Notes: generated from the sequence alone by a model not told the origin. A stretch of 64,000 nucleotides of DNA from CALBJU01 sp965247125 (GCA_965247125.1 CBDFGO010000003.1:1798001-1862000), one strand, 5' to 3'. Shown: positions 53,143 through 62,881, counted from the first letter of the stretch. Made by a program: numbers and translations.

Positions 53143-54798
53143 ATGAATAATTTGATGTCCGTTCCTCCCCAGCCGATAAACGAACCAGTAAAATCATACG
53201 CCCCGGGATCCCCGGAACGTGTGTCGCTGCGCAAACGACTGTCAGAGATGCGCTCCGAGACCCTGGACATTCCAGCTATCATTGGTGGGAAAGAAATTAG
53301 AACCGGAAACACACTCTCGATAGTTGCTCCGCACGAGCATTCACGGGAGCTAGCCACGGCACACCAGTGTGGAGAGAAAGAAATTAATGTCGCAATCAAG
53401 GAGGCCCTTCAGGCGCGACACGACTGGATGTTTATGGATTGGTCTGACCGAGCCGCGATCTTCCTGAAGGCCGCAGATTTGCTGGCTGGACCGTGGAGAG
53501 ATACGATCAATGCAGCAACCATGCTCGGACAGAGCAAAAATGCCTATCAGGCTGAAGTTGATGCGGCATGTGAGCTTATAGACTTCTTCCGTTTCAACGT
53601 TCACTATATGGAGCAGATTTATCAGCAGCAGCCATTGTCAGGGCCTGGAGTCTGGAATCGGGTTCAGTACCGAGCGCTAGAGGGTTTTGTTTTTGCAGTC
53701 ACACCATTCAACTTCACCTCAATCGCCGGAAACCTTCCCACCGCGCCTGCTCTCATGGGAAATACGGTTCTTTGGAAACCGGCATCTACGTCCAGCCTCT
53801 CCTCCTACTACGTCTACAAACTTCTAGAGGCAGCCGGTCTGCCCGACGGGGTTATCAATTTCATACCCGGACGCGGCTCAGAAATGGGCAAACATGTATT
53901 CGCCTCACCCGAATTTACGGGGCTGCATTTCACGGGTTCGACACCTACGTTTCAATATATGTGGGCAACAGTCGCCAATAATCTTTCAAACTATCGAACC
54001 TATCCGAGACTCGTCGGAGAAACCGGCGGGAAAGATTTCATTATGGCGCATCCCTCCGCTGATCCTGTTGCCGTGGGTACAGCTATAGTCCGTGGTGCTT
54101 TCGAATACCAGGGCCAAAAGTGTTCGGCAGCGTCTAGAGTTTATGTACCGAAATCGCTCTGGAGTGAGATTCGGGAAACGGTTGGAGATCAGCTGTCCCG
54201 GATTTCAATGGGACCCGTTGAGGATTTTTCGAATTTTATTAATGCCGTGATTGATCGAAAAGCTTTCGATAGCATTACGGGTTATATCGATCATGCCAAG
54301 TCTGATCCCGCCGTGGAAATCATCTTCGGTGGTGAATATTCGGACGAGGTCGGCTTTTATATTGAACCAACCGTTCTGGTAGCCAGCGATCCCTCCTATC
54401 GGACCATGTGCGAGGAGATATTTGGTCCCGTCGTAACCATATTTGTCTACGATGACGACCAATATGAACAGACGCTCGATTTGCTGGATAAGACATCTGA
54501 GTACGCTCTTACTGGTGCTCTTTTTGCGCGTGAGCGCAAAGTGATCCAGGCTGGCACCAGGCGGCTTATCGACAACGCAGGTAATTTTTATATAAACGAT
54601 AAACCCTCGGGTGCCGTGGTCGGACACCAACCATTCGGGGGAGCTCGTGCATCTGGCACAAACGACAAGGCGGGTTCATATCTCAACCTCATTCGCTGGG
54701 TTTCGGCTCGTACGATCAAAGAGACCTTTAATCCGGCGCTCAGTTTCGAGTATCCGTTTTTGGAATCAGACCCATCAGAGTCGCCCATCGGTGGCTGA
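53143..54798 (+). CDS. pruA: L-glutamate gamma-semialdehyde (P5C) dehydrogenase
   Basis: This 551-residue aldehyde dehydrogenase oxidises glutamate semialdehyde to glutamate in proline catabolism. It has VTPFNFTSIAGNLPTAPALMGNTVLWKPA, FTGSTPTFQYMW, catalytic E293 in LVGETGGKDF and nucleophile C327 in EYQGQKCSAASR, with a C-terminal PFGGARASGTNDKAG. The length and KDF motif match the monofunctional PruA clade of Bacteroidota and animals. Proline dehydrogenase is not in the window. Confidence 0.95.
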   Translation: MNNLMSVPPQPINEPVKSYAPGSPERVSLRKRLSEMRSETLDIPAIIGGKEIRTGNTLSIVAPHEHSRELATAHQCGEKEINVAIKEALQARHDWMFMDWSDRAAIFLKAADLLAGPWRDTINAATMLGQSKNAYQAEVDAACELIDFFRFNVHYMEQIYQQQPLSGPGVWNRVQYRALEGFVFAVTPFNFTSIAGNLPTAPALMGNTVLWKPASTSSLSSYYVYKLLEAAGLPDGVINFIPGRGSEMGKHVFASPEFTGLHFTGSTPTFQYMWATVANNLSNYRTYPRLVGETGGKDFIMAHPSADPVAVGTAIVRGAFEYQGQKCSAASRVYVPKSLWSEIRETVGDQLSRISMGPVEDFSNFINAVIDRKAFDSITGYIDHAKSDPAVEIIFGGEYSDEVGFYIEPTVLVASDPSYRTMCEEIFGPVVTIFVYDDDQYEQTLDLLDKTSEYALTGALFARERKVIQAGTRRLIDNAGNFYINDKPSGAVVGHQPFGGARASGTNDKAGSYLNLIRWVSARTIKETFNPALSFEYPFLESDPSESPIGG

Positions 54799-54871
54799 CT
54801 TCGTTTGACCGAAACAGGACTCTCGATGGTTCATAATTCGTCGGGAGAACAGTGGTGGAAAAAGAGCCGGG

Positions 54872-55603
54872 TTACTGGTTTTCCAAGTCTTTAAGCAGGT
54901 CTTCCAGATTAAACTCCTTGATCGCCGACGCCACGTCTAGTTCGCCATTGGATCCGTCCCCTGTCAGCATCTGGAATACGGGATTGCTTCCACCAACAAT
55001 GGCTGAAACCCTGTCATTCGATATATGGGAAAGACCCGTGTTCGTCCCGGCGAGTAATGCGTCGAAGTTCAGGTCGATGTCCTTGAGTTTTGACCAATCC
55101 AGATTATCGCCGGTCAATATGGCCATATTGTAGCGCTCCAGCACACCGGGATGGTGCGCCATCATCGTGGTCGCCCGGTTGATTTCGATGAGGTCTCCCA
55201 TCGCCTGACTGGCTTTGAAGTACTCCAGAACGGCAATGGCTTCGCCCTGTTCAGCCGCATCCCGCTTTTCAATGATATCTGCTAGCAAGTCTTTGGCATG
55301 TTTGATGCGTTCAACCATGGCCAGCGCCATCCATCCACCTGCTCGCGCTTCGGCCAACAGGTCTTCAGCGCTGTTCCACGACTGGCGCTCACCGTCCGCA
55401 AAATGGGTTTTGATGCCGTCGGGATCGAGATCAAAAGCCTCGTTCACCATTCGTGTTTCCCGATGCTGGACATACTGCTTTACGACAGGAAGTTGTTGCG
55501 CCTTCTCAATGCGCTGCTCGGGTGTGAGCGGTGCATACTGCACGTACGCGTACTGGCTCGCTCCAGCGGAGGCCAAAACAGATGCTAAAAGGAAGTATCT
55601 CAT
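54872..55603 (-). CDS. Hypothetical secreted protein
   Basis: This 243-residue protein has a short N-terminal signal-like helix (YFLLASVLASAGASQYAYVQY) and a mostly helical mature part (TPEQRIEKAQQLPVVKQYVQHRETRMVNEAFDL; LLADIIEKRDAAEQGEAIAVLEYFKASQAMGDLIEI; C-terminal IKEFNLEDLLKDLENQ). I do not recognise a family. It is alone on the minus strand, convergent with pruA. Confidence 0.75.
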   Translation of the reverse strand: MRYFLLASVLASAGASQYAYVQYAPLTPEQRIEKAQQLPVVKQYVQHRETRMVNEAFDLDPDGIKTHFADGERQSWNSAEDLLAEARAGGWMALAMVERIKHAKDLLADIIEKRDAAEQGEAIAVLEYFKASQAMGDLIEINRATTMMAHHPGVLERYNMAILTGDNLDWSKLKDIDLNFDALLAGTNTGLSHISNDRVSAIVGGSNPVFQMLTGDGSNGELDVASAIKEFNLEDLLKDLENQ

Positions 55604-55893
55604 CAGAACAAGCCCGGATAAGGTGAACTGATATTGATATCGTCTTTTTCGAGGCGCGGATTAAGCCGTTGCTCCTGGTGCCATCCAGGGGGGCCAGCCA
55701 CAAAAATCGCGTCCCGCCGCGTACATATCCCTGAAACCAATGTTCGAAGGCTCCGACGACTTATGGGATTGAAGAGTGTAACCTCATGATTTTTCTCTGC
55801 CGCCCGCACATGGATTGTTGGTCCCAGATAGTTCGTCCCCTGATGACCGTCCCCGAGTACGTTTCCACTTCCTCAGGAAAAATTTTTGATTAT
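55604..55893. other. Intergenic stretch without an identified gene
   Basis: The 405-bp gap between the divergent secreted-protein and multicopper oxidase genes contains only short minus-strand open frames with no signal peptide or family match. Its right-hand part turns AT-rich and holds the palindrome at 55894-55911, so it is probably promoter and leader DNA. Confidence 0.5.
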
Positions 55894-55911
55894 ATTTAGT
55901 CTTGGCTAAAT
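55894..55911. promoter_or_regulatory. Palindromic candidate operator upstream of the multicopper oxidase
   Basis: ATTTAG-N6-CTAAAT is a perfect 6-6-6 inverted repeat in an AT-rich patch, 98 bases before the start codon at 56009. Its placement fits a promoter-proximal regulator site, perhaps of an Rrf2- or MarR-type repressor; the regulator is not encoded nearby. Confidence 0.5.
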
Positions 55912-56008
55912 CTTAATGATTGTGTGAAAACAAGTTTCAGAAACGCTCGTTCGAGTCTCCATTGATGCCATTTCCCCCGCTAGCGACCGTCCGCAAGACC
56001 CTGATGAC

Positions 56009-57169
56009 ATGAGCAGCTCTCCCAAGAACAAGAAAGAAGATCAAAATTGTCGCGGCCTTTCCAGGCGTGAGTGGCTGCGAACCGGTGGAGCCCTGGGCCT
56101 CGCCGGAGTTGCTGGAATAACATCCCTCGCAGCTCGTCCAATTGGCCGCTTGGTCAACGCGCCCGAAGCAGGTCCCGACGACTTGCCCCACCAGGGACCA
56201 CCTACCGGCGCCATGCACACGGTGGGAACGGTTGACCATGCGCGAAATGGATTCGACCCGATGGAGATCCTTAGCGACTTTGACTATGGTACAGTCAGCC
56301 GACTGCCCAGTGGACAACGACTTCGCGAGTACGAGTTCGTTGCTGAAGATCGCGAGATTGAAATTGCGCCTGGCGTGTTCTTCCCGGCCTGGACCTACAA
56401 TGGCAGAGTCCCCGGACCGACGATCCGATGCGTCGAAGGTGACCGCATTCGCGTTCGATTCGTGAATGCCGGCAGCCATCCCCACACCATTCATTTTCAC
56501 GGTATCCATCAGGCGGCCATGGACGGCGTTCCCGGAGCCGGTCCAGGCTTGATTGAGACGGGAGGAGCCACGGTATATGAGTTCGATGCGGCGCCGTTCG
56601 GATGCCACTTTTATCACTGCCACGCAGTTCCCCTCAAAAGGCATATCCACAAAGGACTGTACGGGGCGTTCATTATCGACCCTGATCCCGAGCTCTATCA
56701 AGGCGCCGAACGTGAAGCCGCCAAACGACGTAACCACGAATACCCTGAGTGCCAGGCCATCAACGAGATGGTGATGGTGATGAACGGTTTCGACACCAAC
56801 TTTGACGGCGATAACGAGGTCTACGCGGCTAACACCGTTGCATTTGCCTATTCGAGCCCTGGCATTCCAATCGAGAGCTCAGTCAGACAACGACTGTTCC
56901 TGATCAACGCAACCGAATTCGATCCGGTGAACTCGTTTCACCTGCACGGAAATTTTTACGACTACTACGACCATGGCACGACCTTCGAACCAACCCTGAA
57001 GAGAGTCGATACCATAATGCAGTGCCAGGGACAACGAGGCATTCTGGAATTCTCCTACGAAGGATTCAACCCGGGCTCATTCATGTTTCACGCACACCAG
57101 AGCGAATTTGCCGAACTGGGATGGATGGGATTTTTCGATGTTGACGGAGGGTTTCCGCAACTGGCCTGA
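56009..57169 (+). CDS. TAT-exported two-domain multicopper oxidase
   Basis: This 386-residue protein has a twin-arginine signal (LSRREWLRTGGALGLAGVAG) and two cupredoxin domains. All four His-x-His pairs of a trinuclear centre are present: H162/H164 (HFHG), H203/H205 (HCH with type-1 Cys C204), H311/H313 (HLHG) and H361/H363 (HAH). Only domain 1 keeps the type-1 Cys and a following His (H212); domain 2 has Ala at that place. This is the type-C layout of two-domain laccase-like enzymes, unlike nitrite reductases, which lack the full trinuclear set. The ZIP transporter gene follows after 60 bases. Confidence 0.88.
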   Translation: MSSSPKNKKEDQNCRGLSRREWLRTGGALGLAGVAGITSLAARPIGRLVNAPEAGPDDLPHQGPPTGAMHTVGTVDHARNGFDPMEILSDFDYGTVSRLPSGQRLREYEFVAEDREIEIAPGVFFPAWTYNGRVPGPTIRCVEGDRIRVRFVNAGSHPHTIHFHGIHQAAMDGVPGAGPGLIETGGATVYEFDAAPFGCHFYHCHAVPLKRHIHKGLYGAFIIDPDPELYQGAEREAAKRRNHEYPECQAINEMVMVMNGFDTNFDGDNEVYAANTVAFAYSSPGIPIESSVRQRLFLINATEFDPVNSFHLHGNFYDYYDHGTTFEPTLKRVDTIMQCQGQRGILEFSYEGFNPGSFMFHAHQSEFAELGWMGFFDVDGGFPQLA

Positions 57170-57229
57170 TATCCGACCTGCTCACCCACGCGTCACCCTC
57201 ACTTCCATCTTCAGTCCGAGTCCATAATC

Positions 57230-58414
57230 ATGAGTGATTCTTCGCAGCCTACTTCCGGTCTCATGAAGTCCGTTCAATTCGCCCTTCCACTGGTTTTACT
57301 GGCGGGCGTGCTCGCACTTTTCTATCAGTATAACCCTATGGAGCTTCTCACCGGTGGCCAGCCTCCAGTAGAAGACCTCTCCGTGACAAAGGTGATCCTG
57401 AACGAGGATGGAATAGTCATGCACGTGGTAAACGCGGGACCAGAGACGGTCACCATTGCCCAGGTCCTCGTAGATGAGGCGTACTGGTCGTTCACGATCG
57501 AACCATCGAATGAACTTTCTCGACTCCGGACGGCGATTATCACCATTCCGTACCACTGGGTGGAAGGCGATGCTCACGAGCTTCGAATACTGACCAGTTC
57601 GGGTGCCACTTTCGATCATACCATCGACGTGGCCGTTGCAACGCCACCTCTCGACGCAACACGATGGCTACTTCTGGGCCTCGTTGGATTTTTTGTTGGA
57701 ATCGTACCTGTCGGATTGGGACTGATGTGGTTTCCTTTGCTTCACGGCCTGAAAAAAAGCTCTTTGGATTTTGTCCTTTCTCTGACGGTGGGTCTGCTCA
57801 TCTTTCTTTTGGTCGATACGGTCCTTGAGGGCGTTGAGCTCGCCGAAGGAGTGCCTGGGGTTTTCAAAGGGCTGCCGCTGGTATTTCTCATTGGATTTCT
57901 CAGCTACATGGTGCTAACGATTGTGGGTCGCCGGCAGGGCGTCCGCGATCGCTCAACGCCGAGTGGGCGCCTCTGGATTGCAACGGCCATTGCCATCGGT
58001 ATCGGGCTGCATAACCTGGGAGAAGGAATGGCGGTTGGAGCATCGATCGCAGCGGGTGAAGCAGCCCTGGGAAGCTTCCTAATAATCGGTTTTGTGCTCC
58101 ACAACGTGACAGAAGGAGTTGGGATTGGTGCTCCGATGGCGTCTGATCGGCCTAGCCTGGCCAGACTCGTCCTCCTCACGATGATTGCCGGTGGACCGGC
58201 CATTTTGGGCACCTGGATCGGGGGCTTTTCTTACACGCCTTTTCTCGCGGTTCTATTCTTTGCCGTTGGTGCTGGTGCCATTCTCCAGGTCATCGTGGAG
58301 GTAAGCCGCCTTCTGGGTGCCGGTAAAGATGATGTCAACTGGATCTCGTGGACAAACATGCTCGGTATGCTCACAGGAATCGGAGTGATGTACGTTACGG
58401 CGCTCCTGGTTTAG
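57230..58414 (+). CDS. ZIP-family metal transporter with N-terminal extracytoplasmic domain
   Basis: This 394-residue protein begins with a TM helix (18-34) and a beta-rich extracytoplasmic domain (about 48-140), then the eight-helix ZIP core. The metal-binding signatures are HNLGEGMAVG in TM4 (H261) and HNVTEGVGIG in TM5 (H291). ZIP proteins import Zn, Fe or Mn down a gradient. The additional N-terminal domain is not part of ordinary ZIP proteins; with the multicopper oxidase just upstream it suggests coupled metal oxidation and uptake, as for iron (inference). Confidence 0.9.
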   Translation: MSDSSQPTSGLMKSVQFALPLVLLAGVLALFYQYNPMELLTGGQPPVEDLSVTKVILNEDGIVMHVVNAGPETVTIAQVLVDEAYWSFTIEPSNELSRLRTAIITIPYHWVEGDAHELRILTSSGATFDHTIDVAVATPPLDATRWLLLGLVGFFVGIVPVGLGLMWFPLLHGLKKSSLDFVLSLTVGLLIFLLVDTVLEGVELAEGVPGVFKGLPLVFLIGFLSYMVLTIVGRRQGVRDRSTPSGRLWIATAIAIGIGLHNLGEGMAVGASIAAGEAALGSFLIIGFVLHNVTEGVGIGAPMASDRPSLARLVLLTMIAGGPAILGTWIGGFSYTPFLAVLFFAVGAGAILQVIVEVSRLLGAGKDDVNWISWTNMLGMLTGIGVMYVTALLV

Positions 58415-58628
58415 AACAAGTTCGTTTTCAGCGTTCGTCCCTCGTATCCCCCCACACGGCGCAGTGCAGGCGGATCTGAACACTTGAACTCATTTCACTG
58501 AAACAAATGAGGTCGAATTACGAAAGTGTGGAGGTATTTGGATACGCTAGAAGCGTTGCACCGCCCGGCACTGAATTCTCCGAGTTCACGCGTACCTTGT
58601 AACTCTGGTCCTCACCTAGATTTCGACG

Positions 58629-59624
58629 ATGATTATGTTTTTCGGAAGACGATTAATGGAGCCGCACAGATTCACCCTTTCGGCGCCCAAATTGGTGCTT
58701 TGTGCGGTGATCTGTCTTGTTTCGCTTGATGGCATGGCGCAGACGAAGCAGGCGTCCTGGAGAAAACTCGGACTCATCTCTCAGCCACCCACCGAGTCGG
58801 CGGAGATATTTGGTAGTGGTCGTTTCACGACGAGTATGACCGAGCACGTTTCACCCACCTTCAGTGCAGATGGAAAACACGTGATCTGGTCGGTGTGGAT
58901 GCCACAGGGTGTGAGTGTCATCGGCATGAATTATCTGAATCGAAATTGGGGCGTATCCAATCTGGTCTTGCTGGAAGGTCACCCTGATTTTGATGGTGCC
59001 ACATTCAATCCGGATGGAGATCGCGTCTACTTCGCCTCGAAAGCCAGGGAAGAGATGCGTTCAACGTTGGATCTCAACTGGAATATCTGGTACAGCGACT
59101 TTGATCAGGATGGAGATTGGAGTCGGCCCGTCAAACTACCATCCGAGGTGAATTCGACCGGAAACGAAGTTTTCCCGACCGTGGCTTCCTCTGGAAATGT
59201 CTATTTCACCGTCCTGGGTGATACAAAAGAGTATTATCGTTCCCTTTTTGTGGACGGTGCGTTACAACCTCGGGAGCCTCTTCCGACGTGGATCAACAAC
59301 GGCGCGCATTTTTCAAATATCTACGTCGATCCAGAGGAGCGATTTCTAATTTTTTCTTCGGATCGACCCGGTGGGTTCGGGGACGGAGATCTGTACGTGA
59401 GTTTCAGCGACGAGGACGGTAGTTGGAAGGAGCCCATCAACCTGGGGCCAAAAGTTAACTCCGACCGGCTGGATAGATTCCCTACCATAACTCCCGACGG
59501 AGAAGCACTTATTTTTGCCCGCCACACAAAGCTAACCGTGGGTTATGGAGATGGCGATTATTACTGGATAGGCGCTGAAATAGTCGAAGCACTGGCTAAC
59601 CAGGCGAAGAACGAACTAAACTGA
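58629..59624 (+). CDS. Secreted PD40/WD40-like beta-propeller protein
   Basis: This 331-residue protein has a signal peptide (APKLVLCAVICLVSLDGMAQ) and repeated PD40-type blades: SPTFSADGKHVIWSV, DGATFNPDGDRVYFAS, EVFPTVASSGNVYFTV, YVDPEERFLIFSSDRPGGFGDGDLYVSF and DRFPTITPDGEALIFARH. It is likely a periplasmic or surface binding scaffold without catalytic motif. In-frame ATGs at 58629, 58635 and 58656 are all upstream of the signal sequence. The 214-bp gap before it has no identified gene. Confidence 0.88.
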   Translation: MIMFFGRRLMEPHRFTLSAPKLVLCAVICLVSLDGMAQTKQASWRKLGLISQPPTESAEIFGSGRFTTSMTEHVSPTFSADGKHVIWSVWMPQGVSVIGMNYLNRNWGVSNLVLLEGHPDFDGATFNPDGDRVYFASKAREEMRSTLDLNWNIWYSDFDQDGDWSRPVKLPSEVNSTGNEVFPTVASSGNVYFTVLGDTKEYYRSLFVDGALQPREPLPTWINNGAHFSNIYVDPEERFLIFSSDRPGGFGDGDLYVSFSDEDGSWKEPINLGPKVNSDRLDRFPTITPDGEALIFARHTKLTVGYGDGDYYWIGAEIVEALANQAKNELN

Positions 59625-59723
59625 AGGCTCCGACGATGTCGATTTGGCCCACGAACCCACTCCCAGCGTGCAGCTCTAGCAAATCCCTTTAAAGCCCATG
59701 GTTCAAACTAGCAGGGCTTGGTC

Positions 59724-60503
59724 TTAAGCACTCCGGGATAACATCTGCTCGATATTGACCCGGTAGGCCTTACTGGTGGGCAGAATGTCCCCATTCAACA
59801 GATGAATGGTGAATCCACCTCGCTTCTTGTACCTACACTCTTTAACGAACTTCACATTGACCAGCGTCGATCGGCTCGTTCTGAAGAATCCATACTGCCT
59901 CAGGCGCTCTTCCATCGACGTCATAGTCGCTCGATACAGGAATCGAGCCCCTTCCGAGTGAATCTGCACGTAGTTGCCGGCACTTTCGACCCATGTGATG
60001 TCGGTGAGGTTTATCAACCGGATAGTTGACCCATCTCTGATAACCAGTCGGTCTTGCTCATTTTCCTTCGCTTTGGACAAATCCTGTATCATTTCCAGAG
60101 CATCAGAAAGCTGGCCTGAAATCGACGCTGATTCGTTCAGTTTTTCGGAAACACGATTCAGGGCTTCGTGGACTCGGTCCTTTCTGATCGGCTTGAGTAC
60201 ATAGTCGATCGCATGGACGTCAAAGGCCGTCACCGCATACTGATCGAAGGCCGTGACAAAAACTACGAGGGGCATCGCAGCTGCACCTATTTCCTGCACG
60301 ACCTCGAGCCCATTCTTCTCCGGCATCTCGATGTCGAGCAGCACAACATCAGGGTTCATCTCCTGAATCTGAGAAATCGCCTCTTTGCCACTACGCGCCT
60401 CTCCTACGACCCGCGTGAGCGGATATTTTTCAACAATGCGCCGCAGACCCTTCCGCGCTACGGGTTCGTCGTCGACGATCAAGACTGAAAACGATTTGCT
60501 CAT
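59724..60503 (-). CDS. LytTR-type response regulator
   Basis: This 259-residue regulator has a receiver domain (DDEPVARKG, phospho-acceptor D57 in VVLLDIEMPEKNG, switch T84 and K104 in VLKPIRKDR), a linker helix and a LytTR DNA-binding domain (DGSTIRLINLTDITWVESAGNYVQIHS; MTSMEERLRQYGFFRTSRSTLVN). It overlaps the kinase gene by four bases and forms a two-component pair with it. Confidence 0.95.
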   Translation of the reverse strand: MSKSFSVLIVDDEPVARKGLRRIVEKYPLTRVVGEARSGKEAISQIQEMNPDVVLLDIEMPEKNGLEVVQEIGAAAMPLVVFVTAFDQYAVTAFDVHAIDYVLKPIRKDRVHEALNRVSEKLNESASISGQLSDALEMIQDLSKAKENEQDRLVIRDGSTIRLINLTDITWVESAGNYVQIHSEGARFLYRATMTSMEERLRQYGFFRTSRSTLVNVKFVKECRYKKRGGFTIHLLNGDILPTSKAYRVNIEQMLSRSA

Positions 60504-61618
60504 AATTTGACTTCTTTTGGTAGCACGAGTGTTACCCGGGCTCCTCCCAGGGCTCCTATTCCAATCCTGAATCGATCATAGGCTCGAGAAAATCTATCCA
60601 GACGGGCCCGCGTATTTGATAATCCGATGCCCTCGCTCCACTGCTCGTCGCCAGGAAAACCTGCTCCATTGTCCTCCACACAGATAACGACATCCCCTTC
60701 AGACACCGAGGAGGATATATGGATGTGGCCCGATTTTGCGGACGGCGCGATTCCGTGTTTGATGGCATTTTCAACGAGAGGCTGCAGAATCAGATTCGGG
60801 ATTCGGATTTCCATCGTCTCCTCGGGAATGTCATACGTCACTGTGAGCCGGTCCTCGAACCGAATTTGCTCGATTCTTAGATATCGCTGGATATAGTCAA
60901 TTTCTTCAGCAAGCTGAACTTCATCTCTACCGCTTTTTTCCAGTGTGAAACGAAGCAGATCGCTCAGATGATGGAGCATCCTGTTCGCCTTCTCCGGTTC
61001 CTCGTCAATGAGAATAGAAATCGCGTTCAGTGTGTTGAATAGGAAATGTGGGTGCAGCTGCATTCGAAGCGCGTCAAATTGTGCTCGTGAAAGCTGCGCC
61101 TGGAGATTTGATCTTTCGAGGGCAAAGGTGGCCCGGGCAATCTCCTCTTGTTTGTATCTCCAGGAATAGTCAAATGCTACGTAGACCGCCAGTATCGCGA
61201 AGTATTTGTAGGAATAAAACATCAGGGCAAGCAGATGCCGAGAACGCAAGTCCCACATTTCAGACAGAATCGAAAGAAGGTCTCTTTCGATGAAAATCAT
61301 GTTCCAGCTGATCATCCACACAAAACTGTGAATGGTCACGAAGACCAGAAAAAACGCTAAATGCGGAATTAACACCTTGAAAAGGGTGGCCTTTTCTATT
61401 CGAAATCGCCTGGCCACCCAAAGAATGAAAGGTAATTCAGCTACAAGAATTCCCCAGTATAAAAATTGCCCACCGTACAGTTCAAACGAACTCATCGGAA
61501 GGTCGAGGAGATACGCCCTGAGCGTCTCCTCCCCAGTATAAATAAGCGAAACCACTACGTAGGCTCCGATTATCCACTTCCAATTAACGGGCGGGTGGCG
61601 ACGAACAGCTGAGGACAT
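60500..61618 (-). CDS. LytS/YehU-type sensor histidine kinase
   Basis: This 372-residue kinase has an N-terminal membrane part with four or five TM helices (about 14-165), a coiled coil and the His_kinase domain: LHPHFLFNTLNAISILID carries the phospho-acceptor His, followed by the HATPase NLILQPLVENAIKHGI and EDNGAGFPG...GIGLSNTRARL. It is partner of the overlapping LytTR regulator. The 257-bp gap upstream holds no gene I can identify. Confidence 0.95.
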   Translation of the reverse strand: MSSAVRRHPPVNWKWIIGAYVVVSLIYTGEETLRAYLLDLPMSSFELYGGQFLYWGILVAELPFILWVARRFRIEKATLFKVLIPHLAFFLVFVTIHSFVWMISWNMIFIERDLLSILSEMWDLRSRHLLALMFYSYKYFAILAVYVAFDYSWRYKQEEIARATFALERSNLQAQLSRAQFDALRMQLHPHFLFNTLNAISILIDEEPEKANRMLHHLSDLLRFTLEKSGRDEVQLAEEIDYIQRYLRIEQIRFEDRLTVTYDIPEETMEIRIPNLILQPLVENAIKHGIAPSAKSGHIHISSSVSEGDVVICVEDNGAGFPGDEQWSEGIGLSNTRARLDRFSRAYDRFRIGIGALGGARVTLVLPKEVKL

Positions 61619-61875
61619 TAGTCAGGCTTAAATCTGAGGATTCTTGGGGTTGCGTAATCGTGATCACCGCTTCGAAACGATGAGAACCCCCTACAGGTTG
61701 CCTTTTTGCATCCACAGATATCAGAACCGTGCCTCAAATTCTAAAATCAACGCGAATTCGGACGGGTTTCTACCTGACCAGATGTCATTGAGGTATGCAT
61801 CGATCATCGCTAGGGGGCCTTCCAACACTTATCCGGTATGATCCATCCCAGATCCGTCTCTCCTGGTTGATCGAT

Positions 61876-62693
61876 CTACAGAATCAGACTCATTCTCATT
61901 CCTATCCCACTCCTGCCGAGTGACGGAGAAAGGCTAATACGTGCGGATTTGCCCTGATGCCTTCGAGAAAGCCAGTATGCCATGGTCAGGCCCGTCGCGC
62001 TTCCGGCCAGAACATCGGTCAGCCAGTGTTTTTGGCGTTCCATTCGAGCAATGGCCGTGCCCGTTCCGATGGCCAGAAGGCCGTAGGTGAAGACATTTGG
62101 ATAATAGAAGGTCCATGGTGCGAGGATGGCGAACGCGGCAGTTGCGTGACCAGAAGGGAAGGCCGAGTTCATATCTGTGAACGGGTTAAAATCACGGGCT
62201 CCCCGCCCGGCTTCGGGACGAGATCGCCCAAATGCTGTTTTCGCGAGTACGGTTACCAGTCCGGCGTAAATCGGTGCCTGAAGCGACGTGAACGCGGCAT
62301 CTTGAAATTTCTCGTTGTTGCCTAGTAGAGAGATTGAGAACACGGCGGTGGGAACCGAGAGTGCGTACGGTCCTCCGGCCTCATTGGTAATTCGTAGGAA
62401 TTCGCCAAATCCCCCATTTCCCCAACCTAGGGCCGCCTCACTCTCCTGTTGATCGAAGTACGAAAGCGGAACCAGCACCGCCAGGCCGGCCGCCACGCGC
62501 AAGATCCGTTTTCTGTCTGTCGACCGAATCCAATTTCCAGCATCTCCAAAAACCAGGTTTGAAATCTACTTCCGTCGGCCGGCTCCCCCGCTTGGGCCAG
62601 CGCCGATTGAATCCACGGGCTGCTCACGCACGACAAAAGAAGCACTAGAGCAAGGAACGGTGTTGCTCTATTCAGAGATTCTGGTCGCGTCAC
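61876..62693 (-). pseudogene. PAP2-family phosphatase gene with an apparent frameshift
   Basis: The 61876-62502 frame encodes the PAP2 core: KTAFGRSRPEAG, SAFPSGHATAAFAI and RMERQKHWLTDVLAG, the three phosphatase motifs, in a membrane protein. That frame has only a TTG at 62502 and cuts the protein before its first helices. Upstream, another frame (GTG 62693 or TTG 62723 to about 62525) gives a good signal peptide (FLALVLLLSCVSSPWIQSALAQ) and FQTWFLEMLEIG. Joining both requires a -1 (or +2) shift near 62500-62530 and then reads STDRKRILRVAAGLAVLVPL. This suggests one gene with an indel or a sequence error. Confidence 0.6.
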
Positions 62694-62881
62694 GAGATCG
62701 ATGGTTACTATCTGACGGGGCAAATTCGTTGAACCGGCGACGTTGTGCCGGTACAGTTAAAAAGTAGGTTCGCAGGCAGCAGATATCAATTGCTCGCTTG
62801 AGATCCTATCAGGCCCAAGAGGGCGCGTCTCTGTAGAGTCATCAAAGAGGCAGACTACGTCAGGCACGCAAGAAATAAATA

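Noticed and set aside
55603..55809. Minus-strand open frame before the multicopper oxidase
   Set aside because: No ribosome site, composition not protein-like, no family features.
56009..57169. Copper nitrite reductase (nirK)
   Set aside because: The protein keeps all four His-x-His pairs of a laccase-type trinuclear centre and has HCH instead of the HC(A/T)P type-1 motif.
62500..62540. Programmed -1 frameshift in the PAP2 gene
   Set aside because: No X-XXY-YYZ slippery heptamer at the junction and no strong hairpin after it; an indel is simpler.
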